Part shown: piece by piece, positions 37,201-49,200 of the stretch | How positions within the stretch are numbered: position 1 is the first letter of the stretch | How the letters are laid out: each line of letters starts with the position of its first letter | NCBI GenBank assembly: GCA_029339505.1 | Contig: JAQISU010001239.1 | Span: forward strand, 11,111,501 to 11,175,500 | DNA: 64,000 bases | Direction of reading: 5' to 3' | From: Unio delphinus | Lineage: Eukaryota > Mollusca > Bivalvia > Unionida > Unionidae | Notes under the pieces: model-generated | Told to the model about the DNA's origin: nothing | The model's input: only the letters and a program-made list of their open reading frames with translations | Database searches by the model: none | Position numbers and translations under genes: made by a program

Positions 37201-40200
37201 CACACTTCATCAAAGGAAGTCGCCAATAAAATTGCCCATGGTCGTTAGCAGCTGGTTTTCCTGGCTTCTTTCGTTTGACGAATAGTTGAATTTGACTGGA
37301 CGAGTCCATCAGTTTTAGCCAATCAAAATGTTAATTACACTAATTCTACGTAGAAAGTTCGCGAAAGTTACACGCTCGAGAATTCAAAATTTCTTCATTC
37401 GATTTACATCTTCTGCAAGTTCAGTGTTTAAAAATGCCAGGTCTTTGCTCTTTCAACGATATCTGGCTTGAACAAGAGAAGTACAAGGAATGGCTGCAAA
37501 AGGATAAGTTATGCAAACGAAAGGCGTTTTGTACATTGTGTAAAAAGACGATCAACTTGGCTTCAATGGGAGAAGGAGCCCTTACAAGTCATGCCAAAGG
37601 TAAGTTGCAAATTAGTAACTACATGTTCATTTGGTGGAACAAAGATGCAGAAGTATAAGCAATTGGTATTTTTGGGAAAATAATGGTAATTCATTACTCG
37701 TCGGGTATAAAATAAGATCGTTTAGTTTGATGATTTGGTAGATATAGCAAAAGAGGGCCTGTTTAAATGTACTTCTACGGTCGGTTTATTTAACACATTT
37801 GAGGAAAAAATTCATTTTCGAAAATTTTGTTCTACATAACAATATTACTTGATTTAATACAGAAACATGCATTGTACTTAATTAAATTCACGGATAAACA
37901 GTTTCAAAGTGCGCATGCGTACACTATATTAGAGTTAAACAAGAGTTATTGTTCTTGAATTGTTTATCACAAAAAATGGGGGAAAACCCGCCTAACCTAA
38001 TTTTAAAGTCAGAGAATTAGGTGCCCACACATCACAGCCTTTTTTAATAAAAAAAAAACAATATTTTATTTCACTTTTTCAGAAGCCATTTTTAAATGGT
38101 AATTTGTGTCTAAATAGCTTTTCTTACTAGCATGTAAAACCGATTTAAAAATTACTTTCATGCATCATGAAGTTGTATGTTTTCATTTAGATTCATTAAA
38201 ATTCTTGCAGTGATAATTACTTTTGTTTCGTTTCTAGGATGTAAGCACCAACAAAATACAATATCTGCAAAACAAGTCGCACCAGTAAGTGCATACTTTT
38301 CACAGCCAGCAGCAGATGGTGTGACAAGTACAAAGCAGCCTACCAAAGCAGCTCTAGCAACTTCTACTTTAGCAATGAAATGATGACATATGCCTCCTCT
38401 GCAAGACATAAGTACCATGCCTATCTGGATAAGAAGAAAGCAGAGGAGAAGGATGAGAAGAAAAACCCAAAAGGAAAGAAACGGGAGTTGGCCTTGGATG
38501 AAGTGGAAGAACTTAAAGCCAAAAAGCTGCGTCTTGAAGCTGACATTGCCAGCCTACATGCTTCCTCTGTACAGAAAGCAGAAGAGGCAGAGTTAAAAGG
38601 ACTCATTGTGCTTGTCACAGAGTCAAATGCTCTTAGGAGAAGAGCAGAGGAAAAGATGACAGTGGTGGCATCTCTTTCCAAAATGATTGAAGAGAAAAAA
38701 AAGCAAATAAAATAATGCATTTAAAGCAGTGCTGATGTCTTTAAGAGAACAATTTATGTTGTATTAAATCTGACACATATGTTACTTATTTCTGGAGAAA
38801 AAAACAATGAATGTTAACCTATCTTCTCGATCATTATAATGTAATTTTAGGAAATTAATTATAGTTTGACTTTAATCAGTAAACAATATTGTGGTATTTG
38901 GCATTCGTTGTTTTCTCATATGACCTGTATACACAATGTTAGCAAAAATAGGTCTTGGAAATCTCTGTTTGTGGTCTTTAAAAGTTTGGGAAAAGTCTTT
39001 GAATTTATCATTCATATTTGAGTACGAACCCTGCCAGCCCAACAGGCACCAGTCGTCCAACCGTATGGAGATTTTAGTCTTATACCAGTCCATCCGACTA
39101 TACCGCTGTACCAGCACGGGGACTTTTATCATACCGCAATCCGCACAAATCGGATTGACGAAGATTCTAATGATGTTTCCGTCTGTCAATCCGTACTACC
39201 GGTTACATATCACTACCATGACACAGATAGTTGGCGAGGAATCTCTCGATCCAACCCGACCATTCGAGCGGTCGGTGCCGGTCATAGCCGGCCCGTCGCA
39301 GTCATTCAGGCCAAACATATGCCAATCAATTCATTCGGCATTGCCGGCCGTCCATAGGCTAACAGCTCATCCATAAGGGAGAGTGAATGCCTTTATCAGA
39401 GATGATGGAATCGAGTCATCTATGCCACCTGGTATGCATTACCCCGATATGGACGCTTTACCAGAACAAGACTATACACTCAGTGAGTGTGACGAATCGC
39501 AGGCAAATCAGCTGTACACAGATCCAACCATGGAAAGGACTGAGTTCAGCTTCAAGGCCGCAGTAGAGGAAATTTATAAGGTGTTGGCCCCTTCAGAATG
39601 CCCTTCACCTCCTGCTGCCATTACCGACTATAAGGTTAGAGCGTCGGTCGATCTGGATGAGGGGGAAGAGACTCTATCCTTCCGCCTCCTTCCCCAGTCG
39701 ACAAAATTAAGGAAATTAATGACCGTCTGTCGACACGCATAGGGGATCCAGGAATTGCTAAGGTTTTTCTTTTCTGAAAGCCAAGTACCAGCGTCGTTTT
39801 CATGTCGATGGTACAAAACTCACTCCGGTGCGTTCAGTACTGAGGTCCCGGCTCTGGATAAAAATATGGCAGCAGTCCATATGTCTGCTCCATTGTCTTA
39901 TAAAGTGGACTAAACGGTGTTCAATGCCAAGTCCAAGCTGGTTCGAAATGTAGTCGCTACGTCTTCACTGTTAGATCTAGCCTCCCTAGCCATTTTCAGG
40001 ATCGCTGATAAATCTGGCAATGAACATGCTTGGGATTCGACGGCCCGGTTAGCTAGGGTTCTTAACAGGGCAGCTCACCATTCCATGGCCAATGCGCTGA
40101 CTGCTTCTGCCAACCTAGACCTGATACGTCGTGACGCATGTATGAAGGGCACGTCGCTTAAACCCCATCATATGCTGGCTAGATATGACCGACGCTTATT

Positions 40201-43200
40201 TCACGTCCCTATCCCACGAGTTGCGGACATTCTCCGTTGTGCTTGTCGGGACTAGGCTTATCAGTTCCATGTCATACCTTTTGGCCTAAATTTAAGCCCT
40301 TGGGCTAGTACCAAGGTTATGGATTACGTCGTCACCCTGTTCCGCTCGACTTCATCTATTGCGTCGGCAGTATATTTGGACGACATCCTCCAGTAACATC
40401 TGTCAAGTTCTACTCTGCTCAAAGGCAGAAACGATCTTATATCACTTTACGTCATATAGGCTTTCTCGTGAACTGGATAAAGTCTGATCTGTCCAATCCG
40501 GATTTTGGTCCATCTGGGTGTGGAGTTTCTCCCGATCTGAATCTGGTAAGGCTTCTTCGAGTTTGCGATCATCCAGATAATTGCACTCGTAGAGTCCGTT
40601 TCCGGCAGGATGCGCATTTTAGCGAGAGAGTTGCAGATCCTCGGATTATTCAATGCGGCAGCAGACTTGATCCCTCTCAGCCGTCCTTTTTGGCGCCCTT
40701 TACAAAGGACTTTGCTAGCGTAATTGCGCCATTTTCAAGTCCCTTCGATCCCAGAAAACAGTCATGCTCACGCCAGAGATACGATCATTCTTGAGTCAAT
40801 GGCACAACCCCTGTAGGCTGTCCACAGGGATTACTCTGGAGATACCCCAAGGGGATAACGGTATGTTCCGCCACTAATACCTACGGTTGGGGTGCCCACC
40901 TGTTGCCGGACTTAGATACTGTCAGCGGCACGTGGGTGCCAGGGGCGAGCCCTTTCCACATCAACCTTTCAGAAATAACGGTTGTCATCAATGCCTTTCA
41001 TTTCGGGCAGGATCAACTCTTATTACAAACTGCCCTCATTATGTCAGACAACATTGTGGTGGTGCCTTGCCTCAAAACAAGGGGACACCAATCACCAGAC
41101 CTGTGCAATCTGAACTGGCAGTTTCTACATTGGTTCGACAATCTCCACCTCAATGTACAATTCAGACACACAGAATGGTCACTCCATCAATCGGACTTTC
41201 TTCCAATCGACACACTTTGGAGACGTCCGATGATTGATCTTTGCAATAAGGTGGAATAGCAAATTCTCCACCTTTCATCTCACAGGTTCCAGACCCAGAA
41301 GCTTGGGTCGTGGATGCTCGATCAATCACCTGGGAAGGGTTGTGGTCATTCTCCTACCCTCCCACGGTCTTGGTACTGGAATTAATCCAGAAGTTAAGGG
41401 GTCAGAATTGTCAGATGGTTCTGATTACCCTTCTCAGATGGAACAACTACTGGGTCTCCGATCTACTCAATCTAGGCGATAGATCTACCCAGGAAGATTA
41501 CAGTCAGCACAAGTATTCACAAGCAACCGCGGCCAGGGGTGTTCCACCCCTGTCTGGACCGTCTTTTTGTTCAAGCTTGGCTCTTGTCCAGACAGCCTTG
41601 CAAGACAAACAATTTAAATCTTTGATTGCGGAGAGAATCTCGAGAGCAAGAAGGCCCTCTACTCTGAAGGTTTACGAGGGCAAGTGGCATGTTTTCAGAG
41701 ACTGGTACCATATCATTCACATTGTTCCTCTGAGTGTCACAATCCCTCAACTGGCCAACTTTTCTCTGGCTTTTCAAGGAGAAACATCTGGCTCCAGTTA
41801 TTCTCAAATGTTACCGCTCCATGATATCAGACACATTCCGCCATTCTGGTACATGTGCTATCAGCCATGACAAAGATTTGTCAGATCTTTTAGACATTTA
41901 AAAAAAAAAAAAAAAAATTCAATCGACTTATATCCCTCACCCTGTTTCCAAATGGAATCTGTCCTGGGTTTTAACATGACTCAATTCAGACAGTATTGAG
42001 TCTTTAACCCACGATTAGTTAAAGCTACTATCATACAAATTGGGTTTCTTGATAGCCTTAGCTTCAGCATGCAGGGTGAGCGAGTTACATGTCCTTTCTA
42101 GTGACCCGAACTCTCTTCCGTTCCGATCAGAGGGTTTGATGGTCCTCTTGACGCAGCCAGGCTTCGTAGTCCAAAATAGATTACCATACATTGGCGATCA
42201 ACGAGTCGTCATTAGCTCGCTTTCTTTATAGATAAGTCAGGATCAACAGCCATGTAAGATCCTGTTTGAGCACTCTAGCACCATTTCAATGCATAGAGGT
42301 GAGTCAGGTCACATACAAGCACCTCTTTTTTTTCTGGTGATAGCTGGGATATGAGACATCACCATTCAAGCCCTTGCTTCATGGCTGTAGTGGGTTATAC
42401 GCTCGGCGTACTCTGAGAATTCGCAAATCAGTCACCTTATAGAAGCTGTTGGCTGACATGCAGAGTCAACCTTCTACAGTTTTATCTTCAAGTTTGTACT
42501 CGCAGAGGCAAACATTGATTCTAGTAGGTCCGGTGTTGGGCAGCCCAGACGCCCACCAGACTCATGTACAACAATCAGCACAGCCTATTAGCTTCGCTGG
42601 ATTCGCCAGATAAATTTTCGTAGGTAAGAAGATTTCAATATCTATCTTCTTAACCGTATAAAAGGGTCACATATCACGTGACCCTGGGCTGTGTTGCTGA
42701 TTGAAAATTAGGAGACCGGGTTATCATTCACATGGGGAATCCAACCATCATTCCCTAGAGGATACCCGTGTGGAGGTCGGATGCTCCGCATTCCCTCCTC
42801 CTATTACTTATTCTCCTAAAGTAATGTGATTGGGGAACGTATTCAAAGGAGAAAGCAAATTTTGTAGTAAATTATGTTTCTCCGAGAATACTTACCCAAT
42901 CACATTACTAAGAAACCCTCCCAACCACCCCGCCATGCGAGCATCCTCGTGTTTTATATATCGCTCAGCTTAAAAACTAAAGAAGCGACACCTAACGGGC
43001 GGCAAGGGGAGGTAATGGGCAAGAGTTATTGCCCTTTGTCTATATGACATAGACAGGAAAGACGAATTTTCGTCTTTTGGTAGGGCTGGATTCGCGAGGT
43101 AGCAGGCTAATATCCCTAAAGTAATGTGATTGGGTAAGTATTCTCGGAGAAACATAATTTACTACAAAATTTGCTATTTCAACATATTGTTTGAAAAACG

Positions 43201-46200
43201 TAACTACATAACATATATTGTTCTAGTTTTGTTTTGCTAGGGTTGGATATTATGGCTGCTACGGTGACTTTACAACAACTTACGGTATCGGGACCAAATC
43301 AACATTTCGGGATAAAAACTTAAAATTTCGTATCCGTCACGTTTTCATAATCAATATTTTCTGTTTTCAATCGAAATAACTACGGTACCTAATTTTACCG
43401 CTGGGCCACGATCCACTGCTTCAGGTCAGCTTCGAGGTGAGGCCACTTTGCTCTAGGTCCGCGACGAGCACGTTTTCGTGGATTCATCTTCTCCAACGTT
43501 CCTTTTTCTTTTCTCCAACCTCGGATTACACTCTCATCAATATCAAATTTTGTGCCTGTGGCTCTATTGCCATGCACTTCAGCATACGCAATGGCAGTTA
43601 GCTTGAAGTCGGCTGTATAAGACTTTCGTTTCGGCATTTTTTAAGTTAAACAGAAAGAAATTATTTAAACTCGAATCTACACTTTACAAGAATACAAGAT
43701 CATTTAAAAATGTCCGTGTTTATGTAGCCTATAGTTGAGGCACAGCTCCTACGCACACAAGCACTGTGTACCGTGTTTTTCCTGACTTTTATTGAGCAAA
43801 GATCGTCGGCTTACTTTGATGATGGCGCCGCTAAAGGCTCCAGTTGAAGGGTGAAACAAATACCTGTTTGTTATTGCTGCGGCAACTTCAGATAATTGTA
43901 GAACATTGAAACAGATTTGTTTTATTTGTTTAGTTTATATCAGTGCTTCAAAGGTAATCAGTTCTCTTTGAAGTGTCAGCAAACGTATTTTTTCTTCTTC
44001 CATCTGGTATTTGTTTTTAAATTAGTGTCATCTGCTTGACTGTACTCATTTTACGTTTCCGCCTTCTGCGGATTCGGATTTTGACTAGTCAGTTGCATAA
44101 AGTAATAAGGCCAGATATCATCATTAGCGGATTATGATATAACAGTGCACTGTTAGTGTGGTTTGCCAGTATGAGACAAGGACTTGTTATTTTAACAATA
44201 TATTCCAGTACATTGTTTCCTGTCATGGTGCCTTTGATTTTCTCTACTCCAAACGCAAGACTGTATATACGGTTTTTATCAGCCAAAATTGGTGTCGCCA
44301 CAAATATCACCAGATGGTATATTTTGTCACCAAAACGGAAAATAGAATCGCAGTTTGCTACATCAGCGAAGCCCCGTGATCCTGTAATTGATTTCATTTC
44401 CGATTGTAGCTGTATAAATATATCTATGGTTGCGGGTTATACAAAGGTGCGGGTTATGCCAACGATTTTTTACACAAAACCCCAAAACCCGCGGGCTATA
44501 TGAGGGTGCGGATTATCTGCGTGTGCGGGATATATGCGCGAAAATACGGTATACATAGACAGGATCACAGAGTAACACATAATACATGTAAAAAATATAT
44601 GATCTTTATTTGCATTTGATTGGAGATCAGCAAGTATGTACATGTACATTTCTTTGATGGTGTCACACTTGATACATGCAGTAAAATAAATTCATCACAT
44701 GTACAATTATTCAATCAAAACTAAATATGTATACTTATTTCTACATATACACATTCCCATGCACATTAATATATGAATATGTACACTTACACATTCTTTT
44801 CTTAGTTCTATAAAAAGAACATTATACAGGAAATACAATAGTAATGTATGTACTAAGCAATGAAAGGGAAATGAGATAAAAGTAGCATTCTGTATTATTA
44901 GGTTCAGTCATATCTTGGTGGATAAAATTTCAAGATCTCTAACCTCTTCAGATTGAATAGAATTAAGTAAGTTAAGAAATGTTGATGATGTAGATAGCAT
45001 TCAACACCAGCAATGTTTAAAATTTATTTCCTTTTTTAAATATTCATCTTGAAACAAAATCCCTATTTTTTTTCATGATTTCTAAATGATTTGCTTTCCT
45101 TTTAGTTAACATTTATTGTGAATACCCTCACTCCTCACCATTGAGTCTAATATATACTTACCTCTCATATAACAGTAGTTAACATTTATTGTGAATACAC
45201 TCACTCCTCACCATTGAGTCTATATACTTACCTCTCATATAACATTAGTTAACATTTATTGTGAATACACTCACTCCTCACCATTGAGTCTATATACTTA
45301 CCTCTCATATAACATTAGTTAACATTTATTGTGAATACACTCACTCCTCACCATTGAGTCTATATACTTACCTCTCATATAACATTAGTTAACATTTATT
45401 GTGAACACTGACTCCTCACCATTGAGTCTATATACTTATCTCTCATATAACATTAGTTAACATTTATTGTGAATACTCTCACTCCTCACCATTGAGTCTA
45501 TATACTTGCCTCTCATATAACATTAGTTAACATTTATTGTGAATACACTCACTCCTCACCATCGAGTCTATATACTTACCCCTTGCGTAATACTGTGGTC
45601 ATGGTTGATTAAATTTGTATCGACTAAAACATCCTGAATTAGCATTTCATTTTTGTTCTTAGTTGTTAAGAACCACTTATAATATGGCTTTATATTATAT
45701 ACCTGTACACCATTCTTATATTTTGTGTACTTTTATTTTTTTGAAAAATATCGCAGTATAGTTTAAAAGACAGCTGTATTTGTGTCCTGGGTCCCATGAA
45801 CAGTTTTAAGTAAGGAAAAATTCTTTAAACAAAGTGAGAAAAGGTTTCATTAAAAATACTCATAAATGCATCCTTTACCAGACTAGATCTAGTCATTAAA
45901 AATACTCATAAATGCATCCTTTGCCAGACTAGACCTAGTCATTAAAAATACTCATAAATGCATCCTTTGCCAGACTAGACCTAGTCATTAAAAATACTCA
46001 AATGCATCCTTTGCCAGACTAGACCTAGTCATTAAAAATACTCAAATGCATCCTTTGCCAGACTAGACCTAGTCATACCTGCAGTTGGACATTACTTGTA
46101 GCGAGTACAGATTGTAGGTGAAATATATTGAGATACTGTTAACTCATCCTTTATTATTCTGTATTGATATATCTATTTTTGTACAGAATTTCACACACTG

Positions 46201-49200
46201 CTGACAAACCAATTATGCATTGCAAAGAGTGAGACAAGTAATCTAAGAAATATTTACAATAAATGATGGAAATGTTGAAATTTCAAATTGTTTTCTGATC
46301 TTAAGAAATATTGTCATTTGTCTGATTTTCTGGACATGAAAATAATTACTTTTAATGCTAATGGTTGAATTGTGTAAGAACAGAAATTTTTATTTTTGCT
46401 TTTTATGACAGTTTATTTGTTTTGATAATGTTAAATAAGAAATATGTGTGTTTTTATTTTATAGGAAGTAAATGAGATGTGGGCAGGTCTTGGTTATTAC
46501 TCCAGGGGCAGAAGATTGTTTGAGGGAGCTAAGAAGGTAGGATGCATACATTTTCTTTCTTTCTATGGTCCACAACTTTCAACAGAAACAGCTTGATTTG
46601 GTTCTCTCCATGTGTATGTCCATCGATATAGCATGAGATGCTTATTTGCAAGAAAAGAATGCACAAAAAAACCTCCAAACAACAAATAACACTTAATCAC
46701 AGAGAAATGTAATTTCACAGGTACATTGGTATACATGTGTAGATCACCTGATTAGATTTTCAAACCATTCAAGTTTTTTTTTAAAATTTGTAGACACCCT
46801 AAGACTGGGGTATCTATTTATTATTTAGGTTGTTTGTATGCTATCTTGGTTAAGTTTCTATCCAGGATATCTGTCTCAATGACACGTCAGATTCACGTCA
46901 TATGTGGAATCTAAGAGAATCACATTTTCTCCTATCGCTACTGCTTGTACCCTAAGATAGAGTCATATGATTATGAATTACAATGGGTACACATGTTGGT
47001 TCACTTGCTTTGTTAATGTTTTCTTCACTTTATAATTCCATACCTGCCAGATGTCCATATTGTCATTGAGTGATTTTGAGACACCAGAAGTATATTTTGG
47101 ATAACCTGGATTTGAGACTCGAACCCACACATACAGAGGTGAGATGGTAGTGATCCATAACAGTGAGCACTTTAGACCACTCGCGTGCCCTGGATGACCT
47201 TGTAGTTGCAGACTTTGTTGAACTCTTTAGTTCATTAAAGGGTTTGTTGGTGATGAAGATGGCACTCATTAGGGACTATTTATTACTGTTGTTTAGGCTT
47301 CCTCACGGATCTTGTTGAATATTTCTGAACCTTGAAAACTATTTTTTTGCCATGATCCAGGTTGGTATTACTATGCCAACCAGTGTCATGTGTTATGGAA
47401 TGATTAATGATATTATGATGTATATGATAAATATTAAATTCTCCCACTTGCAGCTGAGCTTCACAGTTCACCAAGTACAGTTACATCAGCTAGGGGCACC
47501 ATCACTGACAGAATGATGAATTTCAAATTACAGTGGACTCTAATGAGTGCCTTCTTCCCACTTAGCAACCCTACTGTTGTACCATGCCAGGCAGGTGAGC
47601 ACATGCAAGATATATGGACATTTGTCAAGGCAGTAAATGGAGGTGACACCCTTCCACTTCTCAATGTGTCTAAAATTCTTCAATTTTTTGCAGGATCACA
47701 CTAAAGATTAATTAAAAGTAGTCCCACAGATCTTGGAGCATGTGCTTAGTATATTGATCACAATGGTGGCCTGTCAAAATTTTAGAGCTGTGTAGCGTTG
47801 GTCATTGGCAGCAGGTGAAGAGATGTGCTCTTAACCAAGGATTGTATTCCCAGTCCTTCATGTTTTAATGAGGGAATATTTTGTTATATTATTAATATTT
47901 TTCAGCTAAACAAGTTTATATTTCTAGCATGTTAGGGGCATTTCAGTTTCATCAGATATTTGTTATGGTGATCTTGGATACCACATTTGTCATGGTGTAC
48001 CACAGACACCATGGAGGCACCTCTGCCACATCTCTTTGCTTGGATGTTTGGAACTTCCTTCATTGGACAGTTTCAGTGATGACCACTCAGTCTGACACAT
48101 TCCAGGTAAGAAGAATATTCTAGTATATTCTAGTAGACAGCCTGCCAGTACAAGGATATGCTGACATCATAGAATTGTTGCTGTACCAATTTTTAGGAGA
48201 GACTATTTCTCATCTGTGGGGTCAGCCATTGGTCGATTTGTTTTCAAGGAGACACAGCAACAAACTACCACTAGATCATTTTTTGCACATTCCTACAAAG
48301 TATCTGAGTTTTTGTGGTTACCTTGAAAATTGCTTGAATTTGAGGCCAGTTTCATAAGTGCTGGAAAAGTGACATCTGGTTGGGTCACTTAAATGCTCAT
48401 TTAGACATCTGGTTGGGTCAGAAGCTCATTGTGACATCTGGTTGGGTCAGAAGTTCATTGTGACATCTGGTTGGGTCAGAAGCTCATTGTGTCATCTGGT
48501 TAGGTTACTTGTACCATATTTTCATTTGCACTTGCCCTCATGTTGGGATTATGTACCGCATGATAATAAATGCATGCCATGTAAACATAGCAATAAATGA
48601 GCTCAAAATCAGGTAAACATGTTTATCATTAAAATGATCTGAATATCTAATCCACAATCATAATTTTATTTTTGCCATGTATTCCGTTGTTTACAAAATA
48701 AATGTCATTGGTAAGGTACACCATGAACTTGATTCTGGATATGGTCAAGTACATTATCCAGATGTACATAACTTATAATCATTAAGAAAATCTAACAAGT
48801 AATACAAATTAAATATACATGACATAGATAATAGTGCATTAAACTTAGCAGTTTCCCTTGAAAAGTTCTTGAATTAAATGTCTGTTCAGAATAAACAGTT
48901 GTTCACTGTCAGTTTTACAGTCACAACTCATCCAAAGCACCCCTTCCCCCTTGATGTCAGTAGTCATTCCTTGATCTCCTCAACCTGTTGATGGACACCC
49001 CAAGGGAATCGCTGCTGAAGGGGAATCTGTTGTCTCAGATTGGAGGTCCTTCCTGCATAACGACTACAGAAATTCTGAAGAAGAAAAAAAACATTATAGG
49101 TTCTCTATTTTTAATACCAGTAGGTATATAGTGCATTGAACAGTGATGCTGCCAGGAACTTGGAAGTGAAAAAAGAAATGCACAACTTTCCTGACCCCAT

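Larger units (their letters stand above)
36843..39033 (+). mobile_element. hAT-like DNA transposon, internally deleted, inside DIRS gag
   Basis: It has perfect 12-bp inverted ends CAGGGTTCGTAC and GTACGAACCCTG. CCAGC on both sides (36838-36842 and 39034-39038) is a 5-bp target duplication. The sibling DIRS copy 2 has the uninterrupted sequence GTCCAGCCCAACAGG at the matching place, so the boundaries are exact. It encodes a zinc finger and a coiled-coil tail but no catalytic core. Confidence 0.92.
35240..40175 (+). pseudogene. DIRS gag remnant, copy 1 (interrupted by hAT element)
   Basis: After LDQLDP (about 35400) comes a tandem array of 81-bp units (27 codons, [20 protein letters not shown]), then YGDFSDVSV-type and [17 protein letters not shown] segments, and a C-terminal part with [23 protein letters not shown] and [20 protein letters not shown] (39940-40125). 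The same order is seen in copies 2 and 3. Several frames are used and the N-terminal zinc-finger part is missing. By position and composition this is the DIRS structural protein region. The reading frame is broken by the 2.2-kb hAT element and by point changes. Confidence 0.75.
33855..43175 (+). mobile_element. DIRS-like tyrosine-recombinase retrotransposon, copy 1
   Basis: It is bounded by inverted terminal repeats (33855-34045 and 42967-43175) and has an internal complementary region at 42825-42917 joining the complements of both outer ends, the hallmark of DIRS1-type elements. Coding remnants in order on the plus strand are gag, reverse transcriptase with YLDD, RNase H and tyrosine recombinase. 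No target duplication is apparent, as expected for recombinase-mediated insertion. A hAT-like element (36843-39033) lies inside its gag region. Stops and frame changes make it non-autonomous. It sits inside the pogo-like element. Confidence 0.93.
33742..44549 (-). mobile_element. pogo-like DNA transposon remnant, split by a DIRS element
   Basis: The left end CCGTATTTTCGCGCATATAT at 33742 is matched by its inverted copy ending at 44549, and TA lies immediately outside both (33740-33741 and 44550-44551). Related GGGTGCGG..TATAT motifs repeat just inside both ends. On the minus strand it carries a CENP-B/pogo-type helix-turn-helix reading frame (43395-43637). Leaving out the DIRS insertion, only about 1.5 kb remains, too short for a whole transposase, so it was an internally deleted copy. 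Confidence 0.85.
31876..46464 (+). other. MUTYH intron after exon d, 14.6 kb, with nested transposons
   Basis: It holds three minisatellites (31965-33710), the pogo > DIRS > hAT nest (33742-44549) and two further minisatellites (45104-46078). Without the nest the intron would be about 3.8 kb, similar to its neighbours. Confidence 0.85.

Noticed and set aside
42970..43155. Minus-strand frame of 61 codons in the DIRS terminal repeat (also in the copy 2 repeat at 60244-60429)
   Set aside because: The same frame appears in every terminal repeat copy because the repeat is duplicated; it has no recognisable domain and overlaps the palindromes.
44089..44503. Overlapping frames of about 100 codons on both strands in the pogo-like element
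   Set aside because: No similarity to transposase domains that I can recognise and no start context; left as unassigned.
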